Shown one piece after another: positions 47,123 to 56,282 of a stretch of DNA of 64,000 nucleotides. How positions within the stretch are numbered: position 1 is the first letter of the stretch; each line of letters starts with the position of its first letter. The position numbers and the translations under genes are program-made. The stretch lies in the NCBI GenBank assembly GCA_963836905.1, contig CAWIKY010000002.1, positions 62,001 through 126,000 on the forward strand, given 5' to 3'. Below the pieces are notes generated by a model. The model was not told where the DNA came from, did not search any database, and saw nothing but the letters and a program-made list of their open reading frames with translations. The stretch comes from CAWIKY01 sp963836905 (GTDB lineage Bacteria; Pseudomonadota; Alphaproteobacteria; Caulobacterales; Hyphomonadaceae).

Positions 47123-49166
47123 TCAGGATACGCTTGTTGCCATCCCGCACTCATTGTTCAGGAAGCTCTCGATTGCCGAAAGCGATTTGCGGTGATGTTC
47201 CGGCCACCAGGGCAGGCTGTGAGGCATGTCCTTGATGACAACCAGCTTGGAGTTCCGGCTGATATCTCTTCACGCCATTGTAGAAGTCCGTGCCATGGAA
47301 CAGAGGCACACGAACATCACGATCACCGTGATAGACGAGGATCGGAATGTTCGCTTTCTCGTAGTTCTGAGCAGGGTCCATACCAGTGACTGTGTTGCCC
47401 TGAATGGCACGCTGAAGGCGGTTGTCGCTCCAATTCAGGCCGATACGTGTTAGATTAGAGACGCCAGCTCCTGCAATTGCGCACTGGTAAGGGCTGTTCG
47501 GACGAACAGTTGCCGCCATTGCTGCAAAGCCACCATAGGAATAGCCGAACATGGCTATTTTGTCCGGCTTGGCAATACCTTCGGATACAAGCCAAGCGGC
47601 ACCATCATCCTTGTCATCCTGCATCCTCTGACCCCATTCGGCATCACCGGCAAGCCAGAGTTTGCGACCAAAACCCGTTGAGCCACGATACTGTGGTTGC
47701 AGGACAGCATAGTTACGGCTCGCCAAGAACTGCGGCCAGCCAGAACCGTCCCAGTCATTGCTGTCACGTGACCATGGTCCGCCATGTGGAAGAATAACAG
47801 TGTTGAGCGGACCGTCCGCTTTCGTCCAGCCCTTTGGCAATGTCAGAAAGGCCGGGATCTCCAAACCATCACGCGCCGTGTAATACACGAGTTCTGTATC
47901 GCGAAGGTCGTCGCTGTCGATCCACGGACGGGATGCGCCGACTAGTGAGACTTTCGACTTGTCAGATAATAGGTAGTAGACAGGTGGATATGAAGATGAC
48001 GAGACTTCAAAGAGAACGCGCGACATGTCTTCGTTCACGCCACGAAGCGAAATGTAACGACCGGGAAAAGCAGCTTTGAGGCCTTCGTAAACGCTCTTGG
48101 TTTCGGGTTCGATGTAAAAGCGCTCCGAACTCGCGCCGCCATAAGCGAAACCGACAATGTCGTTGAAGTTCTGTTTGCGGTCCGAGAAGATGACATTCGT
48201 CGCCGAAAACTTCGGATGCGCAAAGACAGGCTCGGTGTCAAACGTGTCTGTTGCGATATCATAAAGATACACGGCAGCTTTGTCGCGGAACTTGTCCGTG
48301 ATGACATAATACTTACCAGTTGCGTCATCCACACCTTCAACATCCACCGTAAAGCGTTTCGATGCGGTCGACGTCAACGCCTTCGCTTCCTCGAGCTCAC
48401 CGGTATTCGTGTTGAGAAGCTTGTAGCTGATGGTGTAATCGCCGCCGCCGGCAGGATCGACAGACGTGGTTGCGAGAACCGATCCGTCCCGGTTGCTGAT
48501 CAGCGATATCTGCTCGTCACCCTTGGACCGGTACATGAGGCGCTCAGCTTCCGTCTTCATGTTATAAAGATAAAAGCCATTGCCGTCCTCTCCGCCGCGA
48601 CTGATGAGAACCTCGTCCTCCAGTAGGGGAAGCGTTCTCACGATCTGAGTCGTTGAGGTCTGAAGCTTGAGGCACTGCTCCATCATCTTGTTGCGCGTCC
48701 CAAGAGACGCCTTCTCGAACGGACGCTCGAACTTGCGGCTGTCGAGGGTGGAATCAGTCATGTAGAGCTGGTTGATGAAGGTCTTTTCGTTCCCGGTCGA
48801 CTTGCCCTCAAGACAGCCTGCCGTCTGGCCGGTAAACGTCTGACGGCCCATGACGAACACCTTGCCGTCCATCAAAGCTTGCGCAAACATCAGGCGGAGG
48901 CGGTCATTGCCCGGGGTGATGGCCTTCGGGATGAGAGCGCGATCAGTTGGCAGGTCACCGGAGATGTCCCAGCTCGCGATGGCTGTGTCCATCCCGTCGG
49001 ACCCGGGGCGATGAACGACGCCCACAAGGACGTCTCCTTCCATCGACATATCAATGCCGGAAACTGCAGGGTACTTGGCCAGATCTTCAATGGACACCGG
49101 ATCGGCAAGCGCGGGCAGCGCGAGCGTTCCGGCTATGGCAACGGTGGTCATAAACCTTCGAAGCAT
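47123..49166 (-). CDS. Secreted S9-family prolyl oligopeptidase-like peptidase, frameshifted before the catalytic His
   Basis: A signal peptide (MTTVAIAGTLALPALA) leads to a beta-propeller-like region and an alpha/beta hydrolase domain with Ser in GYSYGGFAA and Asp in HGDRDVRVP. As read, the frame after YNGVKRYQPEL goes wrong and stops at 47151. Removing one base near 47248 restores KLVVIKDMPHSLPWWPEHH, which carries the catalytic His, and a stop at 47123. Repaired length is about 680 residues. It probably degrades peptides in the periplasm. GAGGAAAC precedes the ATG. It is divergent from the TonB-dependent receptor, a likely joint peptide-uptake unit. Confidence 0.88.
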
Positions 49167-49455
49167 GAATGTTTCCTCGTTTGTGTCTCGTTTGGCGTAA
49201 ACTTGCCCTAACCAGTGAGAACGTCAAGGAAAAGCCGCCGTCGGCTCTGCCATTCGTCTCCATTTTATTGCGCCGGTCACGTCAATTTGTGACACATCTG
49301 CAACATGACTTGGGTGTAATGGAACCCGGCGGCTGATTTAACGTTCAAGGCGCTTGCGCGGCGCGGGGGGGCGGTGCATCAGGAAAAAGAGAGAGGTGCG
49401 CCAGCCCGTTTGTGCGCCACTCCGTCCAAAAAACCGCTCGCGGGAGTAACGAGCC

Positions 49456-52400
49456 ATGATCAACAGACCATCTTTTCGCCGCCGCATCGCCTTTGGTGCT
49501 GCCGTCAGCGCGATAGCGCTTTCCGGGGCCGCCTGGGCTCAAGACGCTAACGTTGAGCCCACTGCCGAGGACGAAGGCATTGTCGTCAATGTCCCTCAGG
49601 AAGAAGAAGCTCGCCAGCAGCGGATCACGGTTACCGGTTCGCTGATCCGTAATAGCGAGTTCTCCTCGGCTTCGCCGATTCAGATCATCGGGGCCGAAGT
49701 TTCTGCGCTTGAGGGTCTCGTCAACTCCGCTGACATTCTGCAGGGGTCGTCTATCGCAGCCGGCTCGACTCAGTTGAATAACCAATTCGGCGGCTTCGTT
49801 GTCGATGGTGGCACGGGCGTTCAGTCAGTTGACCTTCGCGGTTGTGGCGGAACTCGAAGCCTGATCCTGATTAACGGCAAGCGACCCGGACCTTCCGGAA
49901 CGCGCGGCGCGGTAGGAACTTTCGACTTCAACGCTCTTCCGGGTTCGATCGTCCAGTCCTATGAAATTCTGAAGGACTCCGGCTCGACGACTTATGGCTC
50001 AGACGCCGTGTGTGGCGTGGTTAACGTCATAACGCGAACAAGCGTAGATGAGCCTGAAATTAACGTTCAATTCACCCAGCCTTTCGAAGAAGGAGGGGAA
50101 AGTTTCAATATTGATGGCGCCTTCGGCCTCGATTTCGATAATGGATCAATTTCGTTCGCTGGTGAGTACGTTCTCCAGGAAGATCTCTCGATTGGCGACC
50201 GGAACTACCTGAACTGCGAACAGGACCTTGTTCGTGACCCGCAAACCGGCGAACGCCTCGACCGCGTGAACCGTTCAATAACGTTTGAAGGTGTCGGTGA
50301 CAATCGCCATTGTTCCAACACATATTTCAATACTGTGATCGATAATTACAGCGGTCGTCGATACATCAACGCGCCCGGTTTGCCGCGACTTCCAAGCCTT
50401 CCCGCCGACCGGCTAATTCCTACTCCTGATGGGCTGGTTCTTCCCACACGCAGTGGTACGGGCCTGCCTGGATATAGACCGCGCCAGAACCAAGGTTTTG
50501 GTCCGGGTCAATTTGCGTTTTATGAAGACGTGCTAGAAGACCCCCGTGTCCTCTCAACTGATGCGATCAACAAGAACGAACGTGCCAGCCTTTATGGTGT
50601 TGCCGACTTCGAATTCAATGCTCTAGGCGGCGTTTCGATGTTGACAGAAGTGCTCTACACGAAACGAAAAACGAAAAACGAAAACTGGCGTCAGTTTTTC
50701 CCGCTCGTAGGCGGAAACATGTCCCTTGAAGCGACCACAGAGTTTCTGCGACCGTTCTTCGGGGACGTCGGATTTGAGGATACTAACGCAAGGGAAGTTG
50801 CGCCGTTTTTCCAAGACTTCTTCGCCTACGCGCAGGACCCGGGTTACGCAAACCCGCTTCAAAGCCTTGTGCAACCCGTTACCCTGCTGCCAAGCAATAC
50901 AGAGGTCGAGGTTGACTACTATTACGCCTCTACTGCTTTTTCGGGTGATTTTGGCGGAATAGGTAATTCGTTCGTCGAGAAATTTGCATGGTCGCTCGGT
51001 GCAAACTATTCCTACTCCTCCGGGGATTATACGAATGATCGTATTCGCGGCAGCGCCACTGGCGATTATGACCAATTCGGTCTGGCTGGCGATTACGAAG
51101 TATCGAGAGATGCGGAAGGTAACGTCATTGTCGGTAGCGATGGACTAGCCACTCTTGAGCCAGTTGATGGTTCCGGGTTCGCTCCCACGATCAACTACTT
51201 TACCGCCGATTTTCTCGCCGGGAACCTCTCGGCAAGCGACCTTGCGTCTCTGACCGCAACGGAGACCGGAAACACGGTTTACGAGCAGTATATCGTCAAT
51301 GGGAGCGTCAGCGGACCGATCTTTGAGCTGCCAGCGGGTGCCGTACAAATTGGTCTTGGATTCGAATACCGTGACTTTTCAATTGATGACTTGCCCGGTA
51401 CATTGACCTTGGGAGAAATCATCACTGTCAATGATGCTGATACCGGCCAAGATTTCCAGGGGCGTGTCGCTGACGTTTGGGGGTCCTCTACTTCAGGGAA
51501 CACCAAAGGTAGCGACAACGTTGCCGAAATATTTGGCGAAATCGAAATTCCGATCCTGAAGGGTCAGCCGTTCGCGGAAGAGCTAGTGGTCAACCTTTCC
51601 GGTCGGGCGTTTGACTATGAGTTATTTGGATCCGATAGCGTTTACAAGGCTGGCTTCAATTGGCAAATTGTTCCGTCCGTCCGTGTCCGCGGAACGACCG
51701 GTACATCTTACCGTGCACCTGCGCTGTTTGAGTTGTTTCTGGCCAACCAGACAGGTTTTCAAGGTCAAACGGCCATTGACCCTTGTATAAACCTTGCCGA
51801 GCAAGACAATCAAAACATCGTCCGTAACTGTCTCGCCGACGGGATTCCTGCTAGTTATGCAGGCGGCAGTTCGTCCGCTCTTATTATCTCCGGCGGTGGA
51901 GCGGGTGAGCTCGAACCAGAAACGTCTGACACTTCCACGTTTGGCGTGATCTTCACACCAACGTTTGCAGACATCAGTATTGCGCTCGATTATTATGAGA
52001 TCGAAATCGAAAACCAGATTGCGCAACTCGGACCGGGTACAATTATAACGGGCTGCTATGCAGCTGATAACTTCCCGAGTGAGCTGTGCAATCGTTTCGA
52101 CAGGGCTTCAGGTACTTCTCCGTCCAATGCCTTTTCGATCACACGCGTTCGGGACCCGTTCCTTAACGTGAACAGCCAGAAGTTCCGCGGTATCGATCTT
52201 GAAGCTCGGTATACACGGGACTTTAACTTCGGCACCGTGCTGATTGATGCAGATGCTTCATGGTCGCTTGAGCGCGAATCCCAGCTCTTTGCACCAGGAA
52301 CTGTCACGGGCTTCGACGAGCAGGACTTCAACGGTACGATCGGCGCGCCCAGTGTGACCGCTAATCTGTTGGCATCACTGGAAAGGGCAGACTGGACCTA

Positions 52401-52716
52401 TACCTGGTCTTCAGATTTTGTGGGTCGCATGTCGAACGCGCGCTTTGCCGATGCTCCGGACGGTCTGGGTGAGGCCTATTTTGGAAGGCTTGTGAATGTC
52501 GATTACACGACTGAAGCTGTGACCTACCACAACGCTTCTGTTCGGTGGAGAGGCGACACTTGGCAATTCACCGCCGGTGTCCGAAACGTTTTCGACGAAG
52601 AACCACCACAGGTCTCGGCAGAAGCTGCTCAGGTTCGTGGCAACACGCCCCTCAGCGCGACGCAATACGACCTTCGCGGTCGGCGCGGGTTTGTTCAGGT
52701 TTCCAAGACCTTCTAG
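49456..52716 (+). CDS. TonB-dependent outer-membrane receptor
   Basis: A 1,086-residue active importer. Signal peptide MINRPSFRRRIAFGAAVSAI...AWA; then an acidic stretch and a TonB-box-like RITVTGS; plug domain with GGTRSLILINGKRPG and YEILKDSGSTTYGSDAVCGV; long barrel ending in the aromatic FVQVSKTF. The substrate is not evident; the divergent secreted S9 peptidase points to peptides. The 290-base upstream region has a GGGAG ribosome-binding site but no clear operator. Its codon use seems more AT-rich than its neighbours', common for fast-evolving receptors. No frameshift is seen. Confidence 0.94.
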   Translation: MINRPSFRRRIAFGAAVSAIALSGAAWAQDANVEPTAEDEGIVVNVPQEEEARQQRITVTGSLIRNSEFSSASPIQIIGAEVSALEGLVNSADILQGSSIAAGSTQLNNQFGGFVVDGGTGVQSVDLRGCGGTRSLILINGKRPGPSGTRGAVGTFDFNALPGSIVQSYEILKDSGSTTYGSDAVCGVVNVITRTSVDEPEINVQFTQPFEEGGESFNIDGAFGLDFDNGSISFAGEYVLQEDLSIGDRNYLNCEQDLVRDPQTGERLDRVNRSITFEGVGDNRHCSNTYFNTVIDNYSGRRYINAPGLPRLPSLPADRLIPTPDGLVLPTRSGTGLPGYRPRQNQGFGPGQFAFYEDVLEDPRVLSTDAINKNERASLYGVADFEFNALGGVSMLTEVLYTKRKTKNENWRQFFPLVGGNMSLEATTEFLRPFFGDVGFEDTNAREVAPFFQDFFAYAQDPGYANPLQSLVQPVTLLPSNTEVEVDYYYASTAFSGDFGGIGNSFVEKFAWSLGANYSYSSGDYTNDRIRGSATGDYDQFGLAGDYEVSRDAEGNVIVGSDGLATLEPVDGSGFAPTINYFTADFLAGNLSASDLASLTATETGNTVYEQYIVNGSVSGPIFELPAGAVQIGLGFEYRDFSIDDLPGTLTLGEIITVNDADTGQDFQGRVADVWGSSTSGNTKGSDNVAEIFGEIEIPILKGQPFAEELVVNLSGRAFDYELFGSDSVYKAGFNWQIVPSVRVRGTTGTSYRAPALFELFLANQTGFQGQTAIDPCINLAEQDNQNIVRNCLADGIPASYAGGSSSALIISGGGAGELEPETSDTSTFGVIFTPTFADISIALDYYEIEIENQIAQLGPGTIITGCYAADNFPSELCNRFDRASGTSPSNAFSITRVRDPFLNVNSQKFRGIDLEARYTRDFNFGTVLIDADASWSLERESQLFAPGTVTGFDEQDFNGTIGAPSVTANLLASLERADWTYTWSSDFVGRMSNARFADAPDGLGEAYFGRLVNVDYTTEAVTYHNASVRWRGDTWQFTAGVRNVFDEEPPQVSAEAAQVRGNTPLSATQYDLRGRRGFVQVSKTF

Positions 52717-52741
52717 GTCTCCGATACCGACCCAAATTAAG

Positions 52742-52767
52742 AAGGCGGGGCCTCGCGGCTCCGCCTT
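52742..52767 (+). terminator. Intrinsic terminator after the TonB-dependent receptor
   Basis: AAGGCGG (52742-52748) and CCGCCTT (52761-52767) form a 7-bp stem followed by a T-run through 52771, starting 25 bases after the receptor stop. Confidence 0.85.
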
Positions 52768-52827
52768 TTTTCTTGTTCAGCCTTTATCAATTGCCGGCTC
52801 TGAAGGGTCAGGACTAAAGGAAGCCCA

Positions 52828-53331
52828 ATGCATCAGACATCACAAACCAAACTGGTGAACGAGACACCTGCCGAGACATACCAACGTTTGGCGGTTGAGC
52901 TTGAGGCTATCCTCGACGCGGAAACCTTCATGCCCGCAAGGTATGCGACAGCTGTCTGCCTTTTGGCAGAGGCGTTTGCTCCCCGCTTTTTCTGGACAGG
53001 CTTCTACTGCGTGGCGCCGGAGAATGCCCAGGAACTCGTGGTAGGGCCATATCGCGGCACGCTTGGCTGTCTCAGAATCCCGTTTGGCAAGGGGGTCTGT
53101 GGCATGGCTGCAGAAACCCGCGAGACGCAAGTGGTGGACGATGTGCACGCTTTCCCGGGGCATATCGCCTGCGATTCCCGTTCGAACTCGGAAATCGTCG
53201 TCCCGGTTTTCGATCCGGGCGGCCAATTGCTGGCCGTGTTGGACGTCGATTCCGAAGACCCTGCGGCGTTCACTCAATCAGATCGTATCGGGCTCGAGCG
53301 TATTTGCGCCCTTGTCGGGAAACCGCACTGA
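52828..53331 (+). CDS. msrC: Free methionine-(R)-sulfoxide reductase (GAF domain)
   Basis: Reduces free Met-R-O in the cytoplasm. The 167-residue GAF-domain protein has the fRMsr motifs GPYRGTLGCLRIPFGKGVCG and HIACDSRSNSEIVVPV, whose three Cys form the redox set seen in E. coli YebR. AAGGAAG precedes the ATG at 52828. It stands alone between a terminator and the cold-shock gene. Confidence 0.92.
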   Translation: MHQTSQTKLVNETPAETYQRLAVELEAILDAETFMPARYATAVCLLAEAFAPRFFWTGFYCVAPENAQELVVGPYRGTLGCLRIPFGKGVCGMAAETRETQVVDDVHAFPGHIACDSRSNSEIVVPVFDPGGQLLAVLDVDSEDPAAFTQSDRIGLERICALVGKPH

Positions 53332-53566
53332 TCCGCAGTCCAGGTTACCGTTGAGACAACCTGAGTTGATATAAGGCCGGACTTGCAAGGCCGCTTTTCG
53401 AAAAGGTTTGTAGAGTTCGCCTGTTTAGGGCATATTGGTGTGGCGTCGAGAATACCGGCTGAGTTGCAGTCTGCATTCAAAGAGTATGAATTGAGCACCC
53501 AAAACGGAACAGATACGGCCAGGACGCATTAGGTCGGAGCGTTACGAGAGAAAACGGAAACTACAC

Positions 53567-54310
53567 ATGGATTTTGATGACGACGAACCACGCCGCGACC
53601 GCGGTGAGGATCGTGACAAGCGGCCAAAGCGCGGCGGACGACGTGAATTTGGCGATGATAATTTCTCCTCTGACAGCTCTGAAGGTTTTCAAGGCGGTGC
53701 ACAGCCCCGCGAGATGGGCTTCCAGTCCGGCGGTGAACGGCCATCAGCTGGTGGCGGCGGCGGTTATCGCGGCGGCGGCGGCGGCGGTGGTTACCGCGGC
53801 GGCGGCGGTGGCGGATACCGTGCAGGCGGCGGCGATCGTGACGGCGGCGGTGGCGGTGGTTACCGCGGCGGCGGTGGCGGCGGCGGTTATCGCGGCGGCG
53901 GTGGCGGCGGCGGTGGTTACCGTGGCGGCGGCGGCGATCGTGATGGCGGCGGCGGCGGTTACGGCGGCGGTGGCGGCGGTTACGGCGGTGGCGGCGGATA
54001 TGGCGGCGGCGGCGGTGGTCGTGGTCGTCCCGGCGGCGGTGGTGGCGGCGGCGCAGGTGGTGGCGGTGGAGCTCCACAGATCGAGAAAGAAGGCGTCACC
54101 GGTACGGTGAAGTTCTTCAATCAGGATCGTGGCTTTGGCTTCATTACACCTGACGACGGCAGCGCTGACGTGTTTGTTCATATTTCTGCGATCGAGCGTT
54201 CGGGCCTCCCGGGTGTGGAGGACGGCATGAAGCTTATCTTCGACCTCGCAGCAGACAATCGTGGCAAGGGTCCGAAAGCGGTCAACCTTCGCGAAGCAGA
54301 CGGCGAGTAG
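53567..54310 (+). CDS. Cold-shock domain protein with long Gly/Tyr/Arg-rich N-terminus
   Basis: A 247-residue RNA/DNA-binding protein. Residues 1-60 are charged (Asp/Arg/Lys-rich). Residues about 62-167 are almost all Gly, broken at intervals by Tyr-Arg (six YR units), then Tyr-Gly (three) and two DRDGG blocks. Residues about 176-245 are a CspA-type domain with RNP1-like RGFGFI (188-193) and RNP2-like VFVHIS. Most bacterial Csp proteins are only about 70 residues. RGG/YGG-rich tails in eukaryotes promote RNA binding and condensates; the same here is inference. The 235-base upstream region holds no gene and could carry a cold-responsive leader. Confidence 0.92.
   Translation: MDFDDDEPRRDRGEDRDKRPKRGGRREFGDDNFSSDSSEGFQGGAQPREMGFQSGGERPSAGGGGGYRGGGGGGGYRGGGGGGYRAGGGDRDGGGGGGYRGGGGGGGYRGGGGGGGGYRGGGGDRDGGGGGYGGGGGGYGGGGGYGGGGGGRGRPGGGGGGGAGGGGGAPQIEKEGVTGTVKFFNQDRGFGFITPDDGSADVFVHISAIERSGLPGVEDGMKLIFDLAADNRGKGPKAVNLREADGE
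53751..54069 (+). repeat. GGC-rich tandem repeat encoding the glycine tract
   Basis: About 320 bases of near-tandem units built on GGCGGCGGCGGTGGTTACCG, in frame with the cold-shock gene. Glycine is coded mainly by GGC and GGT. Such tracts slip easily, so copy number may differ between strains or be miscounted. The opposite strand has a long His/Arg-rich open frame that is only a shadow. Confidence 0.9.
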
Positions 54311-54351
54311 TCTCCGTCGACAATCAAACTTCCTCGAAAGAGGGAAACCGG

Positions 54352-54374
54352 CGGGCCGCTCATTGAGCGGCCCG
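54352..54374 (+). terminator. Hairpin terminator after the cold-shock gene
   Basis: CGGGCCGCTC (54352-54361) and GAGCGGCCCG (54365-54374) form a perfect 10-bp stem with a 3-base loop, 42 bases after the stop. The following TTCCAATTT is a weak T-tract. Confidence 0.75.
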
Positions 54375-54430
54375 TTCCAATTTCCCCCGGCCCTCAAGGT
54401 GTAAGGGCGGGACCTATTTCAGGACATGTC

Positions 54431-55256
54431 ATGACTTCTGAGCAACGAACGGCCTTCACGGACGCACTGGCCGTGATCGCGATTGATGCCGGCAAAGTCA
54501 TAATGGACGTCTTTCGCGCCGGGTTCGACGTCGAGCGAAAGGATGACGACTCTCCTGTTACGAAAGCAGACCGGGACGCCGAGCGTCTTATTCTTGCACG
54601 CTTACGGGAGCTCGATCCCGGCCTTGTAGTGATTGCCGAAGAGGCAGCGTCGGCCGGTCATATACCGGACGTAGGCGACCGATTTGCATTGGTGGACCCA
54701 CTTGACGGAACGCGGTCTTTCACCGAGCGCAAGGAAGATTTCACTGTAAACATCGCCATTATCGAACACGGCTGGCCGGTCATCGGAGTGGTGTTTGCGC
54801 CTGCCACGGGTCGACTCTTTGTCGCCGGTGGGGCCCGGCTCTGCCTGGCAGGCAAACATCAACGAAGGCGGACAATTCCCCGAATTGTTGGACAGGCATG
54901 AACTGACCATACGCAAGGCGCCGGAGGCCGGTCTCACGGCAGTGGCCTCACGCAGCCACCGGTCACCCGATACGGATGCCTTTCTTGAACATTTTCCGAT
55001 AGCAGACACACGTTCCGTTGGCTCGTCGCTGAAGTTTTGTCTCGTGGCAACTGGCGAGGCTGACATCTACCCCCGGATGGGACGCACCATGGAGTGGGAC
55101 ACCGCTGCAGGGCACGCCGTAGCACAGGCCGCGGGCGCCCGGGTTCTCACGCTGGAAAACCAGCCTCTGTCGTATGGCAAGGTTGAACGCGGATATGATA
55201 ATCCGTATTTCGTCGTCTATGGAGATGTGGCACCGGTGAGCCCGCTTGCATCCTGA
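54431..55256 (+). CDS. cysQ: 3'(2'),5'-bisphosphate nucleotidase CysQ, one frameshift
   Basis: Removes phosphate from PAP, the by-product of sulfate assimilation. Inositol-monophosphatase-fold metal motifs are seen: VIAEE, FALVDPLDGTRSF and, in the second frame, GRTMEWDTAAGHAV, which marks CysQ. The break is in a G-run at 54830-54833; deleting one G joins VAGG to PGSAWQANINEGG. Repaired length is about 274 residues. Start ATG 54431 after AGGAC. Confidence 0.9.
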
Positions 55257-55313
55257 CCAGTGACCCGCGCTATACTCGCGCATTCCGCCAAAGACGGACT
55301 GAAAGATCAGCCA

Positions 55314-56273
55314 ATGACGCATTTCCTTGATTTTGAAAAACCAGTCGCTGAACTGGAGAAGAAGATTGCCGAGCTAGAAAAGCTCTCGCAAGCCAAGGAC
55401 GGGCCCCCGATCAGCGATGAGCTGGGCAAGCTGAAAGACAAGTCTTCCAAGCTTTTGCACGACACCTATCGCAACCTCGATGCGTGGAAAAAGACGAAAG
55501 TCGCACGCCATCAGGACCGCCCGCACTTCACGGACTATGTCGACCATTTGCTGACTGATTTTGTCTTGCTGTCCGGTGACCGAAACTTTGGCGACGATCA
55601 GGCCCTTCTGGGTGGCATGGGCCGGTTCAGAGGACGCTCAGTCATGGCGATCGGTCATGAAAAAGGGCGCACGACCGAGACCCGTATCAAGCATAATTTC
55701 GGCATGGCGCATCCCGAGGGGTACCGCAAGGCCGTGCGGTTGATGACTCTTGCTGAGCGGTTCAACTTGCCTGTGCTGACGTTTGTCGACACGGCCGGTG
55801 CCTTTCCGGGCAAGGCCGGCGAAGAGCGCGGCCAGGCCGAAGCTATTGCACGCTCGACCGAGCGCTGCCTTACCCTTGGCGTCCCCATCATCGCGGCGAT
55901 TGTGGGGGAAGGCGGGTCAGGCGGAGCGGTCGGGATCGCTTCTGCCAACAAGGTACTTATCCTCGAACACTCCATCTACTCAGTCATCTCTCCGGAAGGC
56001 TGCGCCTCAATCCTCTGGCGCGATGCTGCCCGTGCCAAGGACGCCGCCGAAGCGATGAAGATCACAGCGGAGGAACTTCTGAAAAACCGGATTGTAGATG
56101 AGATCATCCCCGAGCCGACCGGTGGGGCGCATCGGGATGCAGAAGGCACTATTCGTTCAGTCGGAAACGCAATGGAGCGGGCCCTCATCGAGCTGGAGAA
56201 ACTTTCGTCCGACGAGCTCAGGGCGCAGCGCAAGGAACGGTTTTACGCGATCGGCCGCGAAGGCCTGAACTAG
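55314..56273 (+). CDS. accA: Acetyl-CoA carboxylase carboxyltransferase subunit alpha
   Basis: Transfers the carboxyl group from biotin to acetyl-CoA, the first step of fatty acid synthesis, with AccD. The 319 residues hold the N-terminal helix pair (DFEKPVAELEKKIAELEK), GRFRGRSVMAIGHEKGR, FVDTAGAFPGKAGEERGQ and GEGGSGGAVGIA. I chose ATG 55314 (MTHFLDFEKP), the usual AccA start; the frame is open 18 codons further upstream. Confidence 0.97.
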   Translation: MTHFLDFEKPVAELEKKIAELEKLSQAKDGPPISDELGKLKDKSSKLLHDTYRNLDAWKKTKVARHQDRPHFTDYVDHLLTDFVLLSGDRNFGDDQALLGGMGRFRGRSVMAIGHEKGRTTETRIKHNFGMAHPEGYRKAVRLMTLAERFNLPVLTFVDTAGAFPGKAGEERGQAEAIARSTERCLTLGVPIIAAIVGEGGSGGAVGIASANKVLILEHSIYSVISPEGCASILWRDAARAKDAAEAMKITAEELLKNRIVDEIIPEPTGGAHRDAEGTIRSVGNAMERALIELEKLSSDELRAQRKERFYAIGREGLN

Positions 56274-56282
56274 GCGGCCGCT

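Noticed and set aside
49167..49455. Clear operator or riboswitch in the receptor-peptidase gap
   Set aside because: I found no convincing Fur-like palindrome or riboswitch fold; only a ribosome-binding site is supported.
51622..52026. Minus-strand frames inside the TonB receptor as possible antisense genes
   Set aside because: No ribosome-binding site or family signal; they arise from codon bias of the receptor.
53529..54397. Long His/Arg-rich and Ala/Thr-rich minus-strand frames opposite the cold-shock gene
   Set aside because: They are shadows of the GGC/GGT repeat. The cold-shock domain on the plus strand is unmistakable.
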